64,000 nt of DNA from Gammaproteobacteria bacterium (GTDB lineage Bacteria; Pseudomonadota; Gammaproteobacteria; Steroidobacterales; Steroidobacteraceae), in assembly GCA_025359565.1 (NCBI GenBank), contig JANYFY010000025.1, forward strand, positions 169,376 to 233,375. The letters are read 5' to 3'. The stretch's first letter is position 1; every line of letters starts with the position of its first letter. A program made the position numbers and the translations under genes. The notes under the pieces were generated by a model. It was not told the origin of the DNA. It made no database searches and worked only from the letters and a program-made list of their open reading frames with translations. Of the stretch, positions 45,118 through 53,400 are shown piece after piece.

Positions 45118-45525
45118 ATGAGTTCAGTCATGAGCGCTAGCCGACAGCCAATTGAATATCGCGACGCAACATCGGAAGTGCGGGCGGTATACGACGACAT
45201 CATGAAGACGCGTCAAACCAATTGGGTCAACAACTTCTGGAAGGTGCTGGCGCACGACCCGCCCACGCTGCGGCGAATCTGGGGCAATATTAAAGAGGTG
45301 ATGGGCCCCGGGCTGCTCGACCCGAAGATCAAGGAATTACTGTATCTAGCCGTGAGTGCGTCGAATGGGTGTCGTTATTGCATTGCCTCACATGGTGCCG
45401 CTGCCCGTAAACAAGGCATGACCGACGCCCAGTACTCGGAAGTTTTGGCGATCGTGGGGTTGGCCAATGAGACCAACCGTCTGGTCACGGCGCTCGATGT
45501 GGCCGTTGATCCGCAATTTTTATGA
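45118..45525 (+). CDS. Carboxymuconolactone decarboxylase/AhpD-like protein
   Basis: 135 residues with the CMD (PF02627) helices: VRAVYDDIMKTRQ, LDPKIKELLYLAVSASNGC and CRYCIASHGAAARKQGM, with the C-x2-C...H site of AhpD-type alkylhydroperoxidases. Members are peroxide reductases or decarboxylases. First gene of the operon, behind a GGGAGG ribosome site. The intact CxxC favours a redox role. Confidence 0.85.
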   Translation: MSSVMSASRQPIEYRDATSEVRAVYDDIMKTRQTNWVNNFWKVLAHDPPTLRRIWGNIKEVMGPGLLDPKIKELLYLAVSASNGCRYCIASHGAAARKQGMTDAQYSEVLAIVGLANETNRLVTALDVAVDPQFL

Positions 45526-45533
45526 GGGCACTT

Positions 45534-45914
45534 ATGAGCAACCCAGATTTCAATAGCGTCACCCATCATCGTTGGGATCAAATCCCGGCTGAACCGCTCA
45601 AGGGTACCATCACTCGGCGGCTCATTACCGGCGAGCGGATGATGATCGCGCATGTGTATTTGAAAAAAGGTGACGATGTTCCCCGTCACTCACATGATAA
45701 CGAACAACTGACTTACATCCTCGAGGGCGCGCTGCGCCTGTGGTTCGGCGCCAACGACGAGCGCGAAATTACGGTTCGTGCCGGTGAGGTGGCCGTCATT
45801 CCCTCCAATGTTCCCCATCGAGCCCTTGCGTTGGAGGATACGCTAGACGTGGATGTGTTCTGTCCTCCGCGCCAGGACTGGCTGAGCGGAACCGATGCTT
45901 ACCTGAGACGCTAA
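45534..45914 (+). CDS. Single-domain cupin protein
   Basis: About 126 residues. Cupin motif 1 is HSHDNEQLTYILEGALRLWF with two His and Glu ligands, motif 2 is AVIPSNVPHRALALEDT with the last His. A metal (Fe or Mn) is likely bound. ATG 45534 is preferred because GAGG lies six bases upstream; ATG 45522 overlaps the CMD stop. Stand-alone cupins in catabolic operons act as dioxygenases, isomerases or binding proteins; not decidable here. Confidence 0.83.
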   Translation: MSNPDFNSVTHHRWDQIPAEPLKGTITRRLITGERMMIAHVYLKKGDDVPRHSHDNEQLTYILEGALRLWFGANDEREITVRAGEVAVIPSNVPHRALALEDTLDVDVFCPPRQDWLSGTDAYLRR

Positions 45915-46648
45915 TGGACTTAGGATTAAAAAAGCGTACGGCGCTGGTATTGGGCGGCTCAAGCGGGTTGGGAAAAGCGGTGGCTCAGGTGTTGATCGCC
46001 GAGGGCGCGCGTGTTGCGATTTGCGCCAGAGATAGCCAGCGGCTGACAGCGGCGGCGGCACAACTCGGTGCCGAAGCGTTGGCTGCCGATTTATCGGTTC
46101 CTGGCGCGGCGGACGAGGTGGTGCGCGCGGCCGAAAAGCGGCTGGGGCAATTGGATGTTTTGGTGGTTAATACTGGGGGGCCGCCGCCTGGATTGTTTGA
46201 CGTGTTGTCCGACGCGGACTGGCGAGCGGCATTCGAGGGTCTGTGGATGAGCAGTGTCGGGGCTATCCGTGCCGCACTTCCTGCGATGCGCGCGCGTCGC
46301 TGGGGCCGGGTATTAGTCATTACCTCGGTGGCCGCGCGTGAACCGGTCGCGAATCTCATGTTATCGAACTCGCTTCGTGCCGGTTTGCACGGGATGGTAA
46401 ATGCACTTAGTAAAGAAGTGGCCGGCGATCAGGTCACCGTCAATGCGCTGATGCCGGGTTATACGCTGACCGAACGGTTAGCGGAGTTGCGCTTGGACGA
46501 GGCTAAGCTAATTTCCCAGATACCAGCGCGCCGCATTGGTACGCCGCAGGATTTCGCGGCGGTGGCTGCATTTCTGGCGTCCGGGCCGGCCGGCTATATT
46601 ACCGGCCAAGCGATTGCCTGCGACGGCGGATTGCTGCAATCAATCTAG
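45914..46648 (+). CDS. SDR oxidoreductase with atypical active site
   Basis: 244 residues. Cofactor loop LGGSSGLGKAVAQVL and NTGGPPPG in place of NAG. The catalytic segment reads ITSVAAREPVANLMLSNSLR: the Ser is kept, but the usual Tyr-x3-Lys is SNSLR. This is a recognised side group of FabG-like proteins (FabG-like oxidoreductases with SNxxR) whose chemistry is not well established. The end GPAGYITGQAIACDGG is normal. ATG overlaps the cupin stop (TAATG). Confidence 0.82.
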   Translation: MDLGLKKRTALVLGGSSGLGKAVAQVLIAEGARVAICARDSQRLTAAAAQLGAEALAADLSVPGAADEVVRAAEKRLGQLDVLVVNTGGPPPGLFDVLSDADWRAAFEGLWMSSVGAIRAALPAMRARRWGRVLVITSVAAREPVANLMLSNSLRAGLHGMVNALSKEVAGDQVTVNALMPGYTLTERLAELRLDEAKLISQIPARRIGTPQDFAAVAAFLASGPAGYITGQAIACDGGLLQSI

Positions 46649-46657
46649 GTGCTGATA

Positions 46658-47740
46658 ATGGCTGATTATATGATTCGGGATGGAGTGTGGAAATCGCTGG
46701 CGAACTTTAGATTGCCGGAGTCGCTCGGTTTCGGCATAGTGCTGGCGCCGGTCATGTACAGCGCGACCTATAGCGAGGGGCAATGGAGTCAGGGTGAGCT
46801 ACTGCCCTATGGGCCCATCGAGATTTTGCCGGGCGCTCGTGCCTTGCATTTCGCCGAGCAAGTATTCGAAGGAATGAAGGCTTATCGTGTCGGTCGCCCG
46901 GTCGCTAATCTGTTTCGAGCTCGAGACAATTACGCCCGCATGCGGCGCTCTGCTGAACGACTCGCGATGCACCCCGTACCGGAACCATTATTTTTCGAAG
47001 CGGTAAACGCGGTAGTTGGTGCGTGCACAGAAATCATTCCCGGCAAGACGGGGCAATCGCTGTATGTAAGGCCGTTCTTGATCGGCACTGAACCGGGTTA
47101 TGCGGTTCGCGCCTCGCACAGCGCCCGATTCATGGTGATCGCCAATCCGTCGGAAATCTATGCAACCGGCCCGATGAAGGTATTGATCGAACGAGAGCAG
47201 GTCAGGGCCGCCGCCGGCGGTGTGGGGACCGCGAAGACCGGCGCAAATTATGCCGCCTCGTTGCTGGGCTCGACGCGTGCAGTGGAGCATGATTACACGG
47301 TGGCGTTGTGGCTCGATCCGACCTCGCGGGAGAATATTGAAGAACTATCGGGAATGAATCTATTTGCGGTGATCGGCGACGAGTTGCATACGCCGGTCCT
47401 CAATGATTCCATCCTGCCGGGAGTGACCCGCGATTCATTGATCATGTTGGCACGCGCTCAGGGTTGGACCGTTATCGAAAAGGCCATGCCGGTGGCCGAC
47501 CTATTGCGCCAAATATCCAATGGCGAATGCAGCGAAGTGTTTGCCTGCGGCACCGCCGCTATTGTTTCGCCGATTGGTGTGATCGGCGACGCCGACGGTC
47601 GCCGCTATCAACCCAATACAATCGATGGCCGCGCGCGTATTTTGCGCGAACAACTGCTGGCTATTCAGGAGCGGCGGGCGCCGGATCCGTATGGCTGGAC
47701 TACTGAGGTCGTGCCATTGGTGAAGCCGAGATCGCAGTGA
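46658..47740 (+). CDS. Branched-chain amino acid aminotransferase (class IV)
   Basis: About 360 residues, IlvE type. ALHFAEQVFEGMKAYR, FRARDNYARMRRSAERLAMH, YVRPFLIGTEPGYAVRAS, the PLP Lys in GTAKTGANYAASLL, EELSGMNLFAV, and the end ECSEVFACGTAAIVSPIG. It transfers amino groups between branched-chain or aromatic amino acids and 2-oxo acids. ATG 46658 is chosen over GTG 46649. In this uptake operon with an SNF transporter it points to an amino acid or its 2-oxo derivative as the substrate. Confidence 0.88.
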   Translation: MADYMIRDGVWKSLANFRLPESLGFGIVLAPVMYSATYSEGQWSQGELLPYGPIEILPGARALHFAEQVFEGMKAYRVGRPVANLFRARDNYARMRRSAERLAMHPVPEPLFFEAVNAVVGACTEIIPGKTGQSLYVRPFLIGTEPGYAVRASHSARFMVIANPSEIYATGPMKVLIEREQVRAAAGGVGTAKTGANYAASLLGSTRAVEHDYTVALWLDPTSRENIEELSGMNLFAVIGDELHTPVLNDSILPGVTRDSLIMLARAQGWTVIEKAMPVADLLRQISNGECSEVFACGTAAIVSPIGVIGDADGRRYQPNTIDGRARILREQLLAIQERRAPDPYGWTTEVVPLVKPRSQ

Positions 47741-47824
47741 CGAATAATCACTGCTACGGGTAAGTACGTTTGTTAAGGGAAGCGGATTTTTTAAATGATG
47801 GCAGAATTATTTCAGGGGAAGCGC

Positions 47825-50254
47825 ATGCACATACTTTATGGATCAACTTTTAGATCGGCACGATGTATCGTTGCGTCGGTCGCTTTACTGGCGTGTGCGT
47901 CGGCGGGCTTCTCAGCGCGCGTCGGCGCACAGCAAACCGCCCAGGCTGCACCGCCGGTGGTCGGCTTGGAGGAGATCGTGGTCACCGCGCAAAAACGTGC
48001 GCAGAACTCGCAAGACGTCGGCATTGCGCTCTCAGTTATGACGGGAGCGGATCTAGAATCGCTCGGTGCCGTAACGGCCAGCGATATCACCAAGACGATG
48101 CCGGCAGTGGTATTGACCCAGCCTAACGGCCCGTCGTCATTTAGCCTGTCGATTCGCGGCGTCACGCAAAATGATTTTGCCGATCATCAAGAAAGTCCCG
48201 CGGCAATCTATGTGGACGACGTGTATGTGAGTCAGATGGCCGGGCTGGCGTTCACCATGTTCGACATGGATCGGGTTGAAGTGTTACGCGGCCCCCAGGG
48301 CACCTTGTTCGGACGCAATGCTACCGGCGGTCTCGCCAATTTCGTCACGCGACGACCCACCGATGAAGACGGCGGTTTTGTGAATGTGACAATCGGCGAG
48401 CGCAACTTGACCCACATCGAAGGGGCGGTCAACGGCCAACTATGGCATGACGTGGACGGCCGCGTTTCGTTCCAGAGCAATCATTACGATCCGCTGTTTC
48501 ATAATATTTCGGGCGGTGCCGCCGATTCGGAGAATGGCAACGATTGGTCGATACGCGGCCAGTTGCTATTCAAGAATGTGGGCGGCGGAGAATTGTTGTT
48601 CATCGGTCGCGCCAGTCGTGAAGATGTGCATGCCGGTTCATGGGAAGAATATGCCACCTTGCCGGGCGCCAATGGCTACAACACTTTGTTGCCGGCGAAT
48701 CAGAATTATTGGGGAACCTGCAACGGTTGCAATGCCAGCGGCCTGACGAACAGCGGCCCTTTTACCATTCGCGATAATGTCAGCGGCTACGCGAAAATCA
48801 AGACTAGCGGATTAACGGCTAAGTACACCAGCGATCTGGGTTTCGCGACCTTCACCGGGATTGCCGACTACTCTGCGCTCAAGAAGCAGTATCAAGAGGA
48901 CTCGGATGCCTCGCCCTACACCGTGTTTCAATTCTTCAATGGCAGCGATGTGAAGCAACAGTCACTTGAGCTGCGGCTCAATGGTGGCGATAAACAACTG
49001 AATTGGACCGCGGGTGCCTACGGCTTGCACATTGATGGTAACTACTACGAGGGCTGGCAGGGCCCGGCCTTCTTCGGTGCGGAGCAATTTAATTACCCGT
49101 CGAACCCGAATTCTGCCTACAGCGCTTATTCCGCGGCCGCCGGACCGTGGCCCTATGGCAATGCGGCAAACTTCTACGCAAATGGGGCGCTCCCCGATCC
49201 TAATGGTGGTATGCCGACGACCGTTGCGCCCTATGAGTTAGTGACCAAGTCTTACGCGGCTTTTGGCCAGGTCGAGTACCGTGCCACTGATTTGATCGGT
49301 TTCACTTTGGGCCTGCGTTACACCTATGACAGTAAGGATTACAACTACACTTGGTACCCTTACGAGTACTACCCGCAAAGCACGACTGGTCAGACTACCA
49401 CCTTGACTCGACCGGTAAGCGCAGTACTGCAGACGCTGAGCGAAGGACGGTCTGACAATCTATTCAGTGGTAAAGCTCAAATCGACTTTCATTTCACCGC
49501 TGATCAGCTCGGTTACATTAGTTACAACCGCGGCGTGAAAGGCGGTGGGTTCTCAGCGCCACTCTTTCCAGCCACCATTGGCAATGTGGCAGATTTGAAA
49601 TTTGATCCCGAAGTACTAACGTCCTATGAAGTCGGTTTGAAGTCCGAATACCTTGAGCACACGCTGCGGCTCAATAGTGCGGCCTATTATTACGATTATC
49701 ATAATTACCAAGCGTTGATTTACACCTTGAGCCTTAACCAGTTGGTCAAAAATGCCGATGCCACTCACAAGGGAGTGGAAACCGAGTTGGAGTGGGTCCC
49801 GAATGAGTCTTGGCACTTCGGTATTGGCGTGTCCTACGTCGATGCGATTGTCAAAGATGTGCCGGGTCTGTGCTGCACCTCGGCAGGAAAAGCGGTGTAT
49901 GGCAACTACACGCCGGGTAACGCACCGCGCTGGTCGGGTAACGCCATGGCACGCTACACATTACCGGTGGGTACCGGGAAACTCGCCTTTCAGGTCGACG
50001 GCAATTACTTGTCGCGTTTCTGGTTCAATCTGTCGGATACGCCGACCGTTGAACAATCGGCCTTCGGTGTCGCCAATGCACGCATCAATTTCATCCCGAC
50101 GAGTGCTAAGTGGGAGACGGGTATCTCCGTGGAGAATCTCGCCAACAAGCATTATGGGGTGATGGGCTTTGACAACACCGGAATCAACGGGCTTGCGCAG
50201 GTCTATCCGGGTATGCCGCGTTGGGTGAAAGTACATTTGAACTATAAGTTCTGA
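47825..50254 (+). CDS. TonB-dependent outer membrane receptor
   Basis: About 809 residues. ATG 47825 follows AGGGGAAGCGC; ATG 47795 is possible. Signal peptide (IVASVALLACASAGFSARVGA), TonB box region LEEIVVTAQKRAQ, plug with LSIRGVTQNDFADHQESP and VEVLRGPQGTLFGRNATGG, a 22-strand barrel, and last strand GMPRWVKVHLNYKF. A loop carries CNGC and another CCTS, possible surface disulfides. It is a paralogue of the receptor at 28392. Ligand unknown; genes on both sides suggest an aromatic or amino-acid derived compound. Confidence 0.92.
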   Translation: MHILYGSTFRSARCIVASVALLACASAGFSARVGAQQTAQAAPPVVGLEEIVVTAQKRAQNSQDVGIALSVMTGADLESLGAVTASDITKTMPAVVLTQPNGPSSFSLSIRGVTQNDFADHQESPAAIYVDDVYVSQMAGLAFTMFDMDRVEVLRGPQGTLFGRNATGGLANFVTRRPTDEDGGFVNVTIGERNLTHIEGAVNGQLWHDVDGRVSFQSNHYDPLFHNISGGAADSENGNDWSIRGQLLFKNVGGGELLFIGRASREDVHAGSWEEYATLPGANGYNTLLPANQNYWGTCNGCNASGLTNSGPFTIRDNVSGYAKIKTSGLTAKYTSDLGFATFTGIADYSALKKQYQEDSDASPYTVFQFFNGSDVKQQSLELRLNGGDKQLNWTAGAYGLHIDGNYYEGWQGPAFFGAEQFNYPSNPNSAYSAYSAAAGPWPYGNAANFYANGALPDPNGGMPTTVAPYELVTKSYAAFGQVEYRATDLIGFTLGLRYTYDSKDYNYTWYPYEYYPQSTTGQTTTLTRPVSAVLQTLSEGRSDNLFSGKAQIDFHFTADQLGYISYNRGVKGGGFSAPLFPATIGNVADLKFDPEVLTSYEVGLKSEYLEHTLRLNSAAYYYDYHNYQALIYTLSLNQLVKNADATHKGVETELEWVPNESWHFGIGVSYVDAIVKDVPGLCCTSAGKAVYGNYTPGNAPRWSGNAMARYTLPVGTGKLAFQVDGNYLSRFWFNLSDTPTVEQSAFGVANARINFIPTSAKWETGISVENLANKHYGVMGFDNTGINGLAQVYPGMPRWVKVHLNYKF

Positions 50255-50308
50255 GTACGACGCGAAAACCTGTGGCGAAGATATCGATAGGAATTGGGAG
50301 GTAACGAG

Positions 50309-51124
50309 GTGAATAAGATCAAAGTCGTATTGTTGGGTGGGCTCGGGGTTGCGTTGCTTGCAAATAGTGCGCTTGCCGATGTGACCGCCGCGTCGAGTTT
50401 GAACGACGTCTATGCCACGCTAAGGAGCAAGCGTTTCGTTGACCTCACTCATAGCTTTGGTCCTACCACGCCGCATTGGAAGGGATTCGGCGAGGAGAAG
50501 GTCACAACGTTGTATACCATTAAGAAGGATGGGTTCATTGTGCAGCAGTTTACCCACGTCGGTCAGTGGGGCACTCATATCGATCCGCCCGCACATTTTC
50601 ACGAGGGACTACGCACGGTGGATCAAATTCCGCCCGAGGAAATGCTGCTGCCCTTAGTGGTTTTGGACGTGCACGCTCAAGTGGCTAAGAATCCGGACTA
50701 CACATTGCGGTTGGAAGAAGTGCAGGCGTGGGAGTCGAAGCACGGGCGAATCCCTGAACACGCGTTTGTAGCGATGCGTACCGATTGGTCGAAGCGGTGG
50801 CCCAACGATGCAGCTATGCAGAATCGCGACGCGGCAGGGGTTGCGCATTATCCCGGCTGGAGTAAAGAAGTGTTGAAACTACTTTATGAAGATCGCAAGA
50901 TCACCGCCTCGGGTCATGAGACCACTGACACGGATCCCGGACTGGCGACGACTAAGGATGACTATTCTTTGGAAAGCTACATTTTGGGGCTAAACCATTA
51001 TCAGATTGAAATGCTGGCCAACTTGGATCAAGTGCCCGAGGCCGGAGCGCTGCTCATGGTGACATGGCCGAAACCTGAGGGTGGTACGGGTTTTCCGGCG
51101 CGCGTGATCGCGATCGCTCCTTAG
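50309..51124 (+). CDS. Secreted cyclase-family (kynurenine formamidase-like) hydrolase
   Basis: About 271 residues. GTG 50309 has GGGAGG six bases ahead. A signal peptide (IKVVLLGGLGVALLANSALA) places it in the periplasm. The cyclase family (PF04199) metal motif is complete: VDLTHSFGPTTPHWKGF and GQWGTHIDPPAHF (H-x-G-T-H-x-D type), then HAFVAMRTDWSKRW and DYSLESYILGLNHYQIE. Related enzymes open isatin, N-formylkynurenine or cyclic amides. Periplasmic location after a TonB receptor and before a Na+ symporter suggests hydrolysis of the imported substrate. Confidence 0.87.
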   Translation: MNKIKVVLLGGLGVALLANSALADVTAASSLNDVYATLRSKRFVDLTHSFGPTTPHWKGFGEEKVTTLYTIKKDGFIVQQFTHVGQWGTHIDPPAHFHEGLRTVDQIPPEEMLLPLVVLDVHAQVAKNPDYTLRLEEVQAWESKHGRIPEHAFVAMRTDWSKRWPNDAAMQNRDAAGVAHYPGWSKEVLKLLYEDRKITASGHETTDTDPGLATTKDDYSLESYILGLNHYQIEMLANLDQVPEAGALLMVTWPKPEGGTGFPARVIAIAP

Positions 51125-52485
51125 TGAGTGAGCAACGCTGGTCGTCCGGTATTGGCTTTACGCTTAGTGCCGTTGGGGCCGCCGTTGGATTGGGTAGCAT
51201 TTGGCGATTTCCGTATTTGGCCGGTGCGGGCGGCGGATTTGTCTTCATCGCGGTGTTTGCCATCGCCTGTCTGGTTATTGCCTCGCCGGTGCTTGTCGCT
51301 GAAATAGTGCTAGGGCGATGGTCGCGGCATAGTCCGCAGCGCGCTGCGGGAACGATTGCGGCGTTTTTCGGATTTTCCGCGCGCTGGAATGTGGTGGGCT
51401 GGTGCGGTGCCCTTGCGGGATTTCTGATCGCCACCTACTACACGGTAATCGCCGGATGGGTGCTGGCCTACACTTGGTTTTTCCTATCCGGTCACTACGC
51501 CACGGCTGGAACCGCTGCTGTAGTGGCTAAATTCAAAACTTTTACCGCCGATTCGTTCGCCGTGTCCCTGTGGCAATTAGGTTTTCTCGCGCTAGTGACC
51601 TTGGTGTCCTCGCGCGGACTGAATCGCGGCGTAGAGTGGGCCAACCGCTGGCGTGCGCCGGCATTGTTGGCGATTTTATTGTTGTTGGTCGGGTATTCAC
51701 TGCTGAATGGCGATGTAGCGCGCGGATTGCAGTTCGCTTTCGCGCCGGATTTCACTCGATTGACCTCCGCCGTAGTGCTCGGCGCTGTCGGTCAAGCGTT
51801 GTTTGCGGTGGGTGTCAGCGCCGGAATAATGATTGTCTATGGCTCTTATATGCCGGCCGCCGAATCGCTGGGCCGAAATTTGCTCGTCATCGTTGGAGCG
51901 ATCTTCGTAGTATCGCTGCTGGCCACGGTGGCTATTTTTCCGCTGGTTTTTCACTACGGACTCAACCCGGCGGAGGGGCCCGAATTGGTGTTCCAAGTGC
52001 TTCCGGTGGCTTTTGCCGAGATGCCCGGGGGCCGCATTATCGGTGCGCTATTCTTTGCCTTGTTGGTGCTGGCAGCGTTTACGCCATCCATCGGCTTGCT
52101 TGAACCGTGGATTGCATGGTTGCATGAGCGTTTCGGTGTCAAACGCAAAGCCGCGTCGAGTGCGACGGCGCTGGCCTGCTGGCTGGTGGGCCAGGGTTCG
52201 GTGTTGTCATTTGGAAGGCTTGCCGAGTGGCATCCGCTTGATTCAATTCCGCGATTGGCCAGCTTCAATTTTTTTGGCTTGATGGATTTCGTGGCTTCCA
52301 ATGTATTGATGCCGCTGTCAGCTCTGCTGGTCAGTGTTATGGTCGGCTGGCGGTTGGGTTACCGTGTACCGGAAGCCGAATTGAGCGGACTTTCGCCGGC
52401 TATGCGCCGCCTACTGATGTTTTCCCTGCGCTATCTCTGTCCGTGCGGCATCATCGTGGTGATGGTAATGGGGCTCGCCGGTTAG
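51124..52485 (+). CDS. SNF-family Na+-dependent amino acid transporter
   Basis: 453 residues with eleven to twelve helices. The first has the family signature SAVGAAVGLGSIWRFPYLAG, with unwound Na+/substrate site GLGSIWRFP, then GGGFVFIAVFAIACLV and FFALLVLAAFTPSIGLLEP. Matches LeuT/TnaT/MhsT-like symporters, which carry leucine, tryptophan or other hydrophobic amino acids. GTG 51124 shares a base with the cyclase stop, so the two are coupled. Last intact gene of the operon. Confidence 0.88.
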   Translation: MSEQRWSSGIGFTLSAVGAAVGLGSIWRFPYLAGAGGGFVFIAVFAIACLVIASPVLVAEIVLGRWSRHSPQRAAGTIAAFFGFSARWNVVGWCGALAGFLIATYYTVIAGWVLAYTWFFLSGHYATAGTAAVVAKFKTFTADSFAVSLWQLGFLALVTLVSSRGLNRGVEWANRWRAPALLAILLLLVGYSLLNGDVARGLQFAFAPDFTRLTSAVVLGAVGQALFAVGVSAGIMIVYGSYMPAAESLGRNLLVIVGAIFVVSLLATVAIFPLVFHYGLNPAEGPELVFQVLPVAFAEMPGGRIIGALFFALLVLAAFTPSIGLLEPWIAWLHERFGVKRKAASSATALACWLVGQGSVLSFGRLAEWHPLDSIPRLASFNFFGLMDFVASNVLMPLSALLVSVMVGWRLGYRVPEAELSGLSPAMRRLLMFSLRYLCPCGIIVVMVMGLAG

Positions 52486-52495
52486 CGCCCGTGCT

Positions 52496-52935
52496 TCAAT
52501 AAGCCGAGTCGGTAGGTTTTTGCGCTACGCCGCCGTCTTTAAATGCACCCAGTAGTTCACGTGCCGCCTTGACCATCAGCGTCCTGTCGATACCCACGGC
52601 GACAAAGGACGCCCCTATCGACATGTAATGCTGCGCTAACTGCCAATCGCTGGTGAGAGTACCGGATGGTTTGCCTGACAGTCCCATGGAAGCCGACAGA
52701 TCCGCCGGTCCGAAGAACACGCCGCCCACACCTTCCACCGAGGCGATGGCTTTGACGTTTTGCGTGGCCGTAATGGTTTCGATTTGCTCCAGCGCGCAGA
52801 TGTCCTGGTCGCAGTTGAGTAAGTAATCATCGACTTGATTCCAGCGTGAAGCGCGCGCCAAGGCGCTGCCCACGCCGCGTATGCCGCGCTTCGGGTAACG
52901 GGTTGCCGCCACCATTTGGGCCGCTCGATCGGCGC
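52496..52935 (-). pseudogene. Truncated hpaI-like aldolase
   Basis: Minus-strand frame from about 52935: [49 protein letters not shown], then GKPSGTLTSD and ASFVAVGIDRTLMVKAAREL. Compared with the intact hpaI at 4257, about 110 N-terminal residues are missing. About 23 residues are also deleted after GKPS, where the intact protein has a helix before AGTLTSD. The N-terminal loss coincides with the coxC fragment. Not functional. Confidence 0.82.
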
Positions 52936-53139
52936 TCTATTTCACCATCACCGGCTTTCATCTGGCTCATGTGCTCGTGGGGTTGCTGGTTTTAAGTGTT
53001 CTGTTCCTGTGGACGGCGTTGGGTTATTTCGAATGCGAATCGGCACTCCGCCGTCTCGATTGGGGTGCTGTATTGGCATTTCGTCACCATTGTTTGGTTG
53101 GCCGTATTTTTTACTTTTTATATTGCGCCGCGCCTTTAG
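52920..53139 (+). pseudogene. Cytochrome oxidase subunit III, C-terminal fragment
   Basis: Plus-strand frame ARSALYFTITGFHLAHVLVG, LVLSVLFLWTALGYFE, then a 2-base loss inside GAVYWHF (seen as GCTGTATTGGCAT), and in the new frame FVTIVWLAVFFTFYIAPRL, stop 53137. This is the last two helices of CoxC/CtaE. The front three quarters are missing, replaced by the broken hpaI copy. Clear relic of a respiratory operon. Confidence 0.75.
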
Positions 53140-53147
53140 GTGATCTC

Positions 53148-53400
53148 ATGACGGCCGAAGATCTCGCTCAAATATCGATCAAACACCCGGCACCGCATAG
53201 GCACCATGTCAGTTTGGCGGCCCTTTTCTTCGAGTTTTCCGCCGCACCGGTCGCATGGAATGCGCAACTGCTCATCAGCGTTGCGCTTTCATCACATGCT
53301 TGTTACCCGTGCGATGGTCGGTATCTTGACTAGTGTTCTCTTTGTACTGGCGCTGCTCTTTGGTACGGCAGTTGATTTCGTGGCGCCGCTATGCGGCTAG
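53148..53400 (+). pseudogene. Small cox-cluster membrane protein, frameshifted
   Basis: ATG 53148: MTAEDLAQISIKHPAPHRHH, VSLAALFFEFSAAPVAWNAQ, LLISVALSSHACYP, then out of frame. In the +1 frame it resumes as TRAMVGILTSVLFVLALLFG and TAVDFVAPLCG to a stop at 53400. Two helices of a small protein often encoded between oxidase subunit III and CtaG. A single-base change near 53305 would restore it, so it is either newly dead or a sequence error. Confidence 0.55.
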
